Positions 1 through 5,429 of a stretch of DNA of 5,429 nt are shown piece by piece. Each line of letters opens with the position of its first letter. Position 1 is the stretch's first letter. Origin of the DNA: Prevotellaceae bacterium (lineage in GTDB: Bacteria; Bacteroidota; Bacteroidia; Bacteroidales; UBA932). Below the pieces are notes generated by a model that did no database searches, had not been told where the DNA came from, and saw only the letters and a program-made list of their open reading frames with translations. The position numbers and the translations under genes are program-made. The stretch is from assembly GCA_031289995.1 (NCBI GenBank), contig JAITOI010000107.1, forward strand, positions 1 through 5,429, given 5' to 3'.

Positions 1-392
1 TCGCGGTCGCCAATTAGGTACGACTGCGCGGGGTCGATGTTGAAGCGTGCCATAGCCCGCTGCACCAGCAGTGGCGAGGGTTTTCGGCAGAGGCATTTGC
101 CCATGTCGGGGTGGTGCAAGCAGGAGTACACCTCGGCAATGGGTACGCCAAAATCGGCCATTTGGCTGCGCAAAAAATCGCTGAGCGACTCCACATCAGC
201 TGAGCTGTAAATGCCGCGCGCTACGCCGCCTTGGTTGGTTACGACGATGAGCATGAAGCCCGCGTCGTGCAAGCGTTTGAGCGATTTGCCAAGGCGTGGC
301 GTGAGCACAAAATCGCTGCGCCGGTAAACGTAGTAGTGGCCATCGTCGCTGTTGATAACGCCGTCGCGGTCGAGGAATACGGCCTTGTTCAT
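1..392 (-). CDS. gmhB: GmhB-type HAD phosphatase (D-glycero-D-manno-heptose 1,7-bisphosphate 7-phosphatase), 3' end cut
   Basis: This gene begins with ATG at 392-390 and runs off the left edge, leaving 130 complete residues. It is a HAD-superfamily (class IIIA) phosphatase. HAD motif I is FLDRDGVIN, with nucleophile D8 and acid/base D10. Motif II is VVTNQGG, with T52-N53-Q54. The GmhB/HisB-N zinc loop CLHHPDMGKCLCRKP supplies C91, H93, C100 and C102, followed by R103-K104. The window ends within motif IV, LIGDRD, with D129. In the known family GmhB removes the C7 phosphate of heptose bisphosphate in the cytoplasm, on the way to ADP- or GDP-heptose for lipopolysaccharide or glycans. The zinc loop is shorter than in E. 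coli GmhB. The start overlaps the rhomboid stop by 4 bp (ATGA), so translation is probably coupled. The N-terminal domain of HisB is similar and is the main alternative. The missing 3' end prevents a check for a fused dehydratase domain, but the motifs and context favour GmhB. Anomer preference cannot be read from the sequence. Confidence 0.86.
   Translation of the reverse strand, partial: MNKAVFLDRDGVINSDDGHYYVYRRSDFVLTPRLGKSLKRLHDAGFMLIVVTNQGGVARGIYSSADVESLSDFLRSQMADFGVPIAEVYSCLHHPDMGKCLCRKPSPLLVQRAMARFNIDPAQSYLIGDR
389..392 (-). promoter_or_regulatory. ATGA stop/start overlap coupling rhomboid and gmhB translation
   Basis: On the minus strand the last bases of the rhomboid gene read CAATGAAC. 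The TGA stop (391-389) lies inside the ATG start of gmhB (392-390). This arrangement usually means that terminating ribosomes reinitiate on the next gene, giving roughly coupled output. No separate ribosome binding site for gmhB is obvious inside the rhomboid 3' end. Confidence 0.8.
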
Positions 393-1003
393 TGCATCAG
401 GAGCGAGGAGATGAAGTTGTGCAGCATGGTGGGGTGCGTGGCCAGCGGGTAGCAAAAGCCAAAGACTGCGCCGTAGAAATGCGCGTCGTGGTTGACGTTA
501 CCGCCGCCGCGCCGCCCCATGTACGACGAGTACCAGAGGTAGAGCGGCCCAAACACGATGCCGGGAATGGGAACGACACCCAGGAGGTAAATTTTGCTCC
601 AAGGCTCAAAAAAAATGAAGGCGAAAAGGACAGCGCTCACCGCGCCCGATGCGCCAACGGCAGCGTAGGTGTACACGTCTTTGAACTTGCGCACGGTGGA
701 GAGCGAAGCTACCACTATGCCGACAAGGTAGATGGCAGCATAGTGCAGAAACCCAATCCAGGCTTGGCCTTGATGCAGCTCGGTAAACATGCGCTCGACT
801 GCTGCGCCAAACGAGTATAGCACGAGCATGTTCACCGTCAAGTGCACGTAGTCGGCATGGATAAAGCCGTGCGTGAGGATGCGATACCACTCCTTGAGGT
901 ACACCATGCGGTAGGGCGAGAGCTTGAGCTTGTCGAACAAATCGTGCTGCTTGAGCGCAATCGCAGACAGGATAACGGTTATGACGATGAAGGTGATGTT
1001 CAT
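389..1003 (-). CDS. Rhomboid family intramembrane serine protease
   Basis: The product has 204 residues and about six hydrophobic segments, the size of a minimal bacterial rhomboid. Rhomboids cut membrane-spanning substrates inside the inner membrane with a Ser-His dyad. The serine motif GASG places the nucleophile at S119. The catalytic histidine is probably H175 in the last helix, in the pattern AHxxGxxxG (AHFYGAVFG). H54 and N58 of HLTVN match the HxxxN oxyanion-hole motif in helix 2, and the preceding stretch EWYRILTHGFIHADYVH resembles the L1 loop and helix 2 region of GlpG. All expected catalytic residues are present, so the enzyme is probably active; its substrate is unknown. I chose ATG at 1003-1001. 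An in-frame TTG at 1012-1010 would add only three residues. The stop overlaps the GmhB start by 4 bp and holA ends 38 bp upstream, so these genes are probably cotranscribed. The C-terminus is short, with no extra cytoplasmic domain. Confidence 0.93.
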   Translation of the reverse strand: MNITFIVITVILSAIALKQHDLFDKLKLSPYRMVYLKEWYRILTHGFIHADYVHLTVNMLVLYSFGAAVERMFTELHQGQAWIGFLHYAAIYLVGIVVASLSTVRKFKDVYTYAAVGASGAVSAVLFAFIFFEPWSKIYLLGVVPIPGIVFGPLYLWYSSYMGRRGGGNVNHDAHFYGAVFGFCYPLATHPTMLHNFISSLLMQ

Positions 1004-1041
1004 GATTTTCAAATTTTAGGTTGCGTGTTGCGGCGGCATTT

Positions 1042-2097
1042 TCAGTGCATGATTTTGTAGGTTAGCTCGCGAAGCAAGTCGCCGTGCGAGGTTGAGGTGT
1101 TGTTCCAGCCTTTGCTGCGCATGTCGAACTCGCGGAGCAGGGCGATGACTTGCATAGTTTTTTCGAGCGAAAATCGCCGTGCGGCAGCCTCATACTCCTT
1201 CACGAAAAAAGGCACGATACCAAGCGCTGATGCGGCTTCGCCTTCGGGTACGTAGTGCCCGCGCTGGAGCTTGAGTAGGTGCAGCGTGAAGATGCGCATG
1301 AACTCGGTAAACAGGTTGCCAATGGTGAGCACTATTGGGTTGTCGCCGGGGTTGCGCTCGAAGTGCATGATGATGCGGTTTGCCTTGAGCACGTTGCCGG
1401 TAACGATGGCCTTGTTGAGCTCAAAGGTGTTGTAGTCTTTGCTGATGCCGATGTTGCGCTCCACGTCGGCGGCGGTAATTTTGCTGCCTTCGGGCATCAC
1501 GATGGCGAGCTTGTCGAGCTCGTTCACAATTTTGCTGAGGTCGGAGCCGAGGCTTTCGGCGAGGATTTGCGGCACGCTGTTGTCCATGCTTCGCTTCTGC
1601 AGCTGCATGTAGTCGGTAATCCATGCGGCGAGGTGGTAGTCGGGCACCTTGCTCGATTCGAACACTTCGCCCACCTTGGCAGCCTGCTTGTAGTAGGCCT
1701 TGCGCTTGTCGATAGAGCCGCCCTTGTGGCACCACACGAGGATGGTTGAGGGTAGCGGTTTTTTGAGGTATTCGGTGAGCGCTTCGGCCTCTACATCCTT
1801 CAACTTGAGCATTTGCGCCTCGCGCAGCACGACCACCATTTTTTTGCCCATCATGGGAAATCCTCTCACCGCATCGAGCACCGTTCTGGCCTCCGCATCC
1901 TTGCCGTAAAACACTTGCAGGTTGAAGGATTTTTCGGCCTCCGAGAGCAGCTTTTCTTGCAGGTAGTCGGCAAGCAGGTCAACGTAGTAGGCCTCCTCGC
2001 CCATGAGCATGTACACGGGCTTGAGCGCACCGTTTTTTAGGTCGCCCATAATGCGGTTGAACTCCGCTCGGGTGTTGTGTTTTTCGGTTTTTGCCAT
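1042..2097 (-). CDS. holA: DNA polymerase III subunit delta
   Basis: The 351-residue product is the delta subunit of the clamp-loader complex, the subunit that opens the beta sliding clamp so it can be loaded at primed DNA. The length fits the usual 330-350 residues. The N-terminal AAA+-like fold starts at residues 26-40 (LKPVYMLMGEEAYYVD); as expected for delta it lacks a functional Walker A lysine motif. Other family-like stretches are the RGFPMMGKKMVVV region (78-90), the VPDYHLAAWITDYM segment (151-164), and the helical AESLGSDLSKIVNELDKL block (180-197). The C-terminal collar domain covers about 215-345, including GISKDYNTFELNKAI (217-231). The start ATG follows the stop of the 155-residue gene after 34 bp, and the rhomboid gene follows after 38 bp, so holA sits inside a minus-strand run. 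The gap upstream shows no clear promoter, which fits readthrough from upstream. Nothing looks broken. Identification is by recognition of family sequence, not by search. Confidence 0.94.
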   Translation of the reverse strand: MAKTEKHNTRAEFNRIMGDLKNGALKPVYMLMGEEAYYVDLLADYLQEKLLSEAEKSFNLQVFYGKDAEARTVLDAVRGFPMMGKKMVVVLREAQMLKLKDVEAEALTEYLKKPLPSTILVWCHKGGSIDKRKAYYKQAAKVGEVFESSKVPDYHLAAWITDYMQLQKRSMDNSVPQILAESLGSDLSKIVNELDKLAIVMPEGSKITAADVERNIGISKDYNTFELNKAIVTGNVLKANRIIMHFERNPGDNPIVLTIGNLFTEFMRIFTLHLLKLQRGHYVPEGEAASALGIVPFFVKEYEAAARRFSLEKTMQVIALLREFDMRSKGWNNTSTSHGDLLRELTYKIMH

Positions 2098-2131
2098 GAT
2101 GCAGTTGATGTGGCTTTGGTCAGCAAAAAAT

Positions 2132-2599
2132 TTAATCTAAGCCTCTCTTCACGTAGTCGTTTACCTTGAGGCGGATGCGCGCAACCTCCTTGCGCAGGCC
2201 GCTGATGGTGAGGGTTCCGTCGGGGTTGAGGGCGAGGGTGATGTCGTCCTCGAACATGGTGAGCACGCGACGGGCAGGGCTGATGGCGCGGAAGATGTGC
2301 GTGTCATTCTGGCTTCGGCTGCGCTTGTAGCCAAGGTCTGCCATAATTTGGCATAGGTCTTGCAGGGTGTTTTCGCTGCGCGGCAGAGGCTCTGTAACCT
2401 TCTTGAAGGCGAAGAGCGGGTAGCCCAGGGCGAGGATGCCCAAACCGATGAGCAGGCGTGGCTGTATCAGGCCTGACAGGGTGTTGAGCAGGGGTTTTGT
2501 TGGCTCCGAAAACAGGTGCACGGCGAGGTGGAGCAGAAAGAAGAAGACGTAAAAATATACGACGTACTTGATGATGCGGATGGGGTAGCGCTTGTGCAT
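2132..2599 (-). CDS. Small protein with two predicted membrane segments, function unknown
   Basis: I do not recognise this 155-residue protein. Residues 10-30 and 49-65 are strongly hydrophobic and form two likely membrane helices joined by a short loop (31-48). The basic N-terminus (HKRYPIR) and the lysines after the second helix (FKK, 65-67) suggest both ends face the cytoplasm. Residues 70-155 form a soluble, charged domain. Alternating patterns such as TLALNPDGTLTISG (121-134), followed by a basic helix-like tail (LRKEVARIRLKVNDYVKR), look like a compact alpha/beta fold. No catalytic motif is visible. The start ATG abuts a heptad repeat array: the A of the ATG is the last base of the array's final unit. 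holA begins 34 bp after the stop, so the two are probably cotranscribed. The amino-acid composition and ordered hydrophobic pattern support a real gene; its role is unknown. Confidence 0.82.
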   Translation of the reverse strand: MHKRYPIRIIKYVVYFYVFFFLLHLAVHLFSEPTKPLLNTLSGLIQPRLLIGLGILALGYPLFAFKKVTEPLPRSENTLQDLCQIMADLGYKRSRSQNDTHIFRAISPARRVLTMFEDDITLALNPDGTLTISGLRKEVARIRLKVNDYVKRGLD

Positions 2600-2633
2600 T
2601 TGAGATTTGAGATTTGAGATTTAAGATTTGAGA
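2599..2633. repeat. Tandem heptanucleotide array, five TTTGAGA units
   Basis: Five consecutive 7-bp units are present on the plus strand (TTTGAGA; minus strand TCTCAAA). The fourth unit carries one change (TTTAAGA). The array ends exactly at the start codon of the 155-residue gene, whose ATG uses the last base of the array as its A. Unit-number changes would therefore alter the leader immediately before the start codon without changing the reading frame of the protein. Confidence 0.95.
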
Positions 2634-2643
2634 TTACGGCGCA

Positions 2644-2675
2644 ATTTTAAATTTTAAATTTTAGATTTTAAATTT
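2644..2675. repeat. Second heptanucleotide array, four ATTTTAA-type units plus a partial
   Basis: Four 7-bp units ATTTTAA, ATTTTAA, ATTTTAG and ATTTTAA are followed by a partial ATTT. The array touches the stop codon (2677-2675) of the T9SS-sorted protein. Read in the phase TTTTAAA/TTTTAGA, the unit differs from the neighbouring TTTGAGA array by one to three bases, and the variants TTTTAGA and TTTAAGA are intermediates. The two arrays are therefore probably diverged copies of one unit, separated by the short non-repeat core TTACGGCGCA at 2634-2643. No G+C-rich hairpin is present, so this is not a standard terminator. Confidence 0.9.
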
Positions 2676-4318
2676 CATTGTCCGTTGAAGAGGTGTAGGT
2701 AGCCCTTAAAAGTTTGCTTCACCTGCTTGCGTGTTTTGTTGAATCCTTGCGCCTTGATGATGTAGTAGTACACGCCATCGGCGGCGGCGCTGTTGGTGCC
2801 GCGCAGCTTGCCGTTCCACGCAAAACGGATGTCGCGGCTGTGGAATACGAGCTGTCCGTAGCGGTTGAGGATGCTGACCTCGATGGCATCCACCGAGTGC
2901 ACGTTCTCGTTGGGGTTGCTCAGCTGGTACAGGTCATTGACGCCATCGTTGTTGGGCGTGAAGACGGAGGGGATAGCTTTTGGGTCGATGAGGTACTCCT
3001 CGACTTCGAGCTTGAAGGTGTCGGTGCTTATGCAGCCGCGCTGGTTGAGCACGTGCAGCGTGAAGGGGTAGAGGCCGGGCTTGTAGGGCTGCGGCAGGTA
3101 GACCTCCTCGCTGGTGTCGGTGGTAACGGCCTGCGGTAGGAGCGTTAGCCAGTCCGAAATTTTAGCGTTTTCGGGCAGCTCGTAGGTGTTGCTGTAGAAG
3201 CGCCAAGTGAACGTTGAACCCGCTTTGGCATTGATGGTGGCGTTGGCCAGATAGATGGTTGCAAGCGCCATTTCTTTCTCCTCTTCGTTGGTTTTTTCTT
3301 CCCAATTTTTAGCGCCACCGTCGTTGGTTTTTTCCACAAACATTTTCATTTTTGCGTAGGTGGAGAAGGCCTCAATAGTGTCTGTGGCAAAAGTGTCGGC
3401 TGCGCCAAAATAATTTTCGACCACCACCTTGTACGAGGCATCGTAGAATGGCGTTGGGATGTAGGCGTTGTAGGAGGTTTTCCAGTCCTCGCTTACGTCC
3501 AATTCGGTACCCTCGTAAATGTCCACCGACGGCTCCCAGCTTACCTTGCGGATGTAGCAGTCGAGGCAATCAGGAAAGTCGCGTATTTCTTTTTTGGGCG
3601 TGCGCCAAAGGTCGATGTAGGTGTAGCGGTAGTAGCCCTCGTTGACGCCGAGCGGGAAAAATCTGGCTTGCAGGTTGAGAAATTCGCAATCCTGCGATAC
3701 GAGCCAGATGGTGTCGATGCGGAAGGTGTCGATGAAGACCCATGCGCCAACGGTGTCGGCTGGCGCAAACGTAATGCCGACGGAGGTTATCAGCGCTCGG
3801 CTTCCTTCGTTGATGGTGTCGGAGCTGATGTAGCGGTTGCAAAGTACCGTGCTGTCGAGGGTTTGCAGCGTGTCGGCGATTACGCGGTAGTAGCCGGTGG
3901 GCAGGCTGTCGGGGAGTTCGGATGTGTTGCGAAGGCTGGTGTAGCTTAGCATTGCGGGCAGCAGGTGGCCGCAATCGCTGCTGTCGATGGTGATGGGCGC
4001 GTAGCGCGAGGTGTCGCAGCGCAGCTCTACGGTATCCACCCAAATAGTGGTGAAGCTGAGCGTGGCCGTGTCGAGGCGCTGCCACACGAAGCGGGCGGCG
4101 CGTCCGTTGGGCTGCGTTGCCTTGAGCGTTGCGAGCCGCTCGTAGAACACAAACACGCTGTCGTTGCTGTGGCTAAGCGGCGTGTAGTGCATGGTGTCGG
4201 CGGCAAGGGGCTTGCGGTACTTGGTGGTGTCGGTGAACACTGCACCCAGCGGGATAAGCTGCGCAAAAGCAGCACCAGCTAAGGCTTGCAGCAGCAAGAG
4301 TAGAGGCAACTTCTTCAT
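2675..4318 (-). CDS. Exported protein with T9SS type B sorting (gliding motility-associated) C-terminal domain
   Basis: The product has 547 residues. A clear signal peptide (KK, then a leucine-rich core, cleavage near AFA-Q at 19/20) sends it to the periplasm. About residues 449-547 form the type B T9SS C-terminal domain (the family often called the gliding motility-associated C-terminal domain). It opens with IPSVFTPNNDGVNDLY, continues with ILNRYGQLVF and AWNGK, then DGVYYYIIKA, and closes with KGYLHLFNGQ. Such proteins cross the outer membrane through the T9SS and are released or anchored at the surface. The region 20-440 is beta-rich with many Asp-Thr pairs (about 14) and seven cysteines, including a CxxC at 251-254; I recognise no enzyme domain there. 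Residues 330-350 are unusually charged. I chose ATG at 4318-4316; the preceding in-frame TTG would add one residue. A TACCTTTG promoter element lies about 26 bp upstream. Its passenger function is unknown; adhesin or matrix roles are possible. Confidence 0.9.
   Translation of the reverse strand: MKKLPLLLLLQALAGAAFAQLIPLGAVFTDTTKYRKPLAADTMHYTPLSHSNDSVFVFYERLATLKATQPNGRAARFVWQRLDTATLSFTTIWVDTVELRCDTSRYAPITIDSSDCGHLLPAMLSYTSLRNTSELPDSLPTGYYRVIADTLQTLDSTVLCNRYISSDTINEGSRALITSVGITFAPADTVGAWVFIDTFRIDTIWLVSQDCEFLNLQARFFPLGVNEGYYRYTYIDLWRTPKKEIRDFPDCLDCYIRKVSWEPSVDIYEGTELDVSEDWKTSYNAYIPTPFYDASYKVVVENYFGAADTFATDTIEAFSTYAKMKMFVEKTNDGGAKNWEEKTNEEEKEMALATIYLANATINAKAGSTFTWRFYSNTYELPENAKISDWLTLLPQAVTTDTSEEVYLPQPYKPGLYPFTLHVLNQRGCISTDTFKLEVEEYLIDPKAIPSVFTPNNDGVNDLYQLSNPNENVHSVDAIEVSILNRYGQLVFHSRDIRFAWNGKLRGTNSAAADGVYYYIIKAQGFNKTRKQVKQTFKGYLHLFNGQ
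3285..3334 (-). repeat. 14-bp direct repeat, 36-bp period, inside the T9SS-sorted protein gene
   Basis: The 14-mer TCGTTGGTTTTTTC occurs at 3285-3298 and again at 3321-3334 on the plus strand. The 36-bp offset equals twelve codons, so both copies encode the same peptide (EKTN followed by an acidic residue) in frame. It looks like a small, now diverged, in-frame duplication that produced the charged insert EKTNDGGAKNWEEKTNEEEK in the passenger region. Confidence 0.75.
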
Positions 4319-4343
4319 CAAATCACGGTATTCATTATCGCGG

Positions 4344-4351
4344 CAAAGGTA
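4344..4351 (-). promoter_or_regulatory. Bacteroidota -7 promoter element for the T9SS-sorted protein gene
   Basis: The minus strand reads TACCTTTG here, an exact match to the Bacteroidota sigma-ABfr -7 consensus TAnnTTTG. It lies 25 bp upstream of the ATG at 4318, so transcription would begin with a short leader of about 20 nt. An ATTG on the minus strand (4377-4374), 22 bp further upstream, is a weak candidate for the -33 TTTG element. Confidence 0.6.
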
Positions 4352-4435
4352 CGTGAAAAAAATGGAAAAACAGCAATTGTGCGGCGTTTAACGATTATTA
4401 CAAGGCTGGAGAGGCAAAAACATTGATAATTTTCG

Positions 4436-4443
4436 TATCTTTG
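4436..4443 (+). promoter_or_regulatory. Bacteroidota -7 promoter element for the beta-helix protein gene
   Basis: TATCTTTG matches the -7 consensus TAnnTTTG exactly and is followed by C, as is common. It lies 61 bp before the proposed TTG start, giving a leader of about 55 nt that is A+T-rich. No good -33 TTTG is found at the expected distance upstream, so the call rests on the -7 element and the position in a divergent intergenic region. Confidence 0.6.
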
Positions 4444-4504
4444 CTTGTTTGTGTTGGGATGTGGGAGTTTAAGGAAAATTAAATTGTTTTGAAAAATTTT
4501 TGAT

Positions 4505-5429
4505 TTGAAGATAAAACAAAGCATACATCGCGGCTGCAGGCTGCACGTAGCGCTGGGAGTGTTGCTGTGCCTTGCTTCGTTGCAGGTGTGGGGCAAAAAG
4601 GGCACGGTGGAAGCGGGGCAAACCTACAACAGCGAGTCGGACTACAACACCATTGCCAATGTATTTGCCAACAGTGCGCTGCTGCCCGACACGCTCAAAA
4701 ATTTGGACACCCTTGTGCTCAAAGGCATGGTGTCGCGGCCTGCGAGCGTTACTGCGCCGCTGGAGCTGGCGCGAACGCTGACGGTGATTGGCTACGCAGG
4801 CACGGCAAGCGGCATCATTGCTCAGCCTGCGAGCGGCCTTACCTACCGTCATCTGCAAGTTGCGGCCAACGATGTGCTGCTGCAAAACTTGATTTTTGCG
4901 GGGCCAAATGTGGCCTCGGTTTCGGCCAACGGCGACGTGGCGATGCGTGCTAGCCTTAACGCCAATCACGGCGGTGGCATTAGCTTTACGTACAACGACA
5001 CCCTTGCCATTCGCGGCTGCAAGGTGGTGGGATGCCAGGCCTGGAACACGAGTCCAAACCCAACCCGAGGCGGTGCGGTGTATGTGTCGGGAAGCGGCTC
5101 GTGCTTGCTGATAGAGGACACGGAAATATCGCACAGCTACAATAATTCCGCAAGCGTGAACGGTGGCGCCATCACAGCGGCTATGACTACTACGCTGATT
5201 ATGCGCGGGGCAAACCGGCTGCTGCACAACAAAACCACCGGCTCTGGCGCGGGATTTGACGCTCGCGGTAACGTGCAGATTGCGGACAGCGGCGGCGTGT
5301 ATGTGGGCAACAAAGCATCGACTACCACCGCTTATGGCGGTGGCGTGTTCTGCATAGCGTTATTGGGCAGTGTGGCTCAGAGCGTATCTTTCAGGAAGAG
5401 CAGGTTTGAGCGCGACACGGCAGTAGGCA
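4505..5429 (+). CDS. Exported parallel beta-helix (Pmp-like) surface protein, 5' part only
   Basis: The frame is open from after the TGA at 4490-4492 to the right edge; from the proposed start it gives 308 complete residues. No in-frame ATG exists near the front. I chose TTG at 4505 because it gives MKIKQSIHRG, a basic n-region, followed by a hydrophobic core (VALGVLLCLASLQVWG, 15-30) typical of a signal peptide. The mature part is Gly, Ala, Asn, Ser and Thr rich. GG(A/G/V)(I/V) motifs appear at about residues 157-159, 189-192, 220-223, 263-265 and 278-281, several spaced near 30 residues, and with short Asn-containing turns (HNKT, VGNK). That pattern is known from right-handed parallel beta-helix proteins such as chlamydial Pmp adhesins and pectate-lyase-like folds. 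The anchoring or sorting domain would lie beyond the window, so T9SS export is inferred only from the organism and the divergent neighbour. A glycan-degrading beta-helix enzyme is possible but no catalytic motif is seen. Confidence 0.82.
   Translation, partial: MKIKQSIHRGCRLHVALGVLLCLASLQVWGKKGTVEAGQTYNSESDYNTIANVFANSALLPDTLKNLDTLVLKGMVSRPASVTAPLELARTLTVIGYAGTASGIIAQPASGLTYRHLQVAANDVLLQNLIFAGPNVASVSANGDVAMRASLNANHGGGISFTYNDTLAIRGCKVVGCQAWNTSPNPTRGGAVYVSGSGSCLLIEDTEISHSYNNSASVNGGAITAAMTTTLIMRGANRLLHNKTTGSGAGFDARGNVQIADSGGVYVGNKASTTTAYGGGVFCIALLGSVAQSVSFRKSRFERDTAVG

Noticed and set aside
389..1003. Rhombosortase processing of the neighbouring secreted protein
   Set aside because: Rhombosortases act on GlyGly-CTERM proteins. 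The secreted protein here has a T9SS type B C-terminus, which is handled by the T9SS, and the rhomboid shows no features that single out a rhombosortase.
1004..1020. Possible -7 element TAAAATTTG just upstream of the rhomboid gene
   Set aside because: It has one extra base relative to TAnnTTTG and sits so close to the ATG that the transcript would be leaderless. It may be a decayed heptad repeat (GATTTTCAAATTTTA) instead.
1279..1749. A 156-codon plus-strand open frame opposite holA
   Set aside because: The translation is Val, His and Glu-rich low-complexity sequence without recognisable domains, opposite a clear holA coding region.
2118..2137. Possible promoter upstream of holA (minus strand TTAAATTTTTTGC)
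   Set aside because: It resembles a -7 element but has extra T residues and overlaps the stop codon of the upstream gene. Readthrough transcription explains holA expression as well.
2600..2674. Rho-independent terminator after the T9SS-sorted gene
   Set aside because: The gap is A+T-rich heptad repeat with no G+C-rich stem followed by a T run; the palindromic TTTAAA pieces come from the repeat unit.
2599..2675. CRISPR array
   Set aside because: The repeats are 7 bp and directly contiguous, without spacers, and there are no cas genes nearby.
3570..4085. A 171-codon open frame on the minus strand in another frame of the T9SS-sorted gene
   Set aside because: The composition is dominated by Arg, His, Pro and Leu and it lies wholly within a well-supported gene, so it is a frame shadow.
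4469..5227. A 252-codon open frame on the minus strand opposite the beta-helix gene
   Set aside because: Its product is rich in Arg, His and Ala with no ordered hydrophobic pattern, while the plus strand encodes a signal peptide and repeated GG motifs. It is an antisense shadow of G+C-rich coding DNA.

Overview
The window looks like a fragment of a Bacteroidota chromosome, most likely Bacteroidales. Three things point there. The C-terminus of the large secreted protein is a textbook type B sorting domain of the type IX secretion system (T9SS), a system confined to the Bacteroidota group. The divergent promoter region carries two copies of the Bacteroidota -7 element TAnnTTTG, and start codons are not preceded by convincing Shine-Dalgarno sequences. 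The DNA polymerase III delta and rhomboid proteins also have Bacteroidota-like sequence. Genes are moderately G+C-rich and the gaps are A+T-rich. No RNA gene, insertion sequence, phage gene or CRISPR array is visible.

Layout, left to right. Positions 1-4318 hold five genes, all on the minus strand, read right to left as follows. (1) 4318-2675: a 547-residue exported protein with signal peptide and T9SS type B C-terminal domain. (2) 2599-2132: a 155-residue protein with two membrane segments, family not recognised. (3) 2097-1042: holA, DNA polymerase III delta. (4) 1003-389: a rhomboid intramembrane serine protease. (5) 392-1: a GmhB-type HAD phosphatase, cut by the window edge. Genes 2 to 5 are close together (gaps of 34 and 38 bp, then a 4-bp ATGA overlap) and probably form one transcription unit. 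The 75-bp gap between genes 1 and 2 is almost entirely two arrays of 7-bp A+T-rich repeats. On the plus strand, from 4505 to the right edge, lies the beginning of a large surface or exported protein with a signal peptide and regularly spaced GG(A/G/V)(I/V) motifs typical of parallel beta-helix, Pmp-like adhesins. It seems to start at TTG.

The two exported-protein genes are divergent and share the 186-bp region 4319-4504, where each has its own -7 element. The minus-strand cluster mixes replication (holA), membrane proteolysis (rhomboid) and heptose/cell-envelope metabolism (gmhB). The grouping looks like ordinary housekeeping packing, not a dedicated pathway. I see no convincing new multi-gene system. 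The most notable items are the heptad repeat arrays, the TTG-started beta-helix protein with its divergent T9SS neighbour, and the unrecognised small membrane protein upstream of holA.
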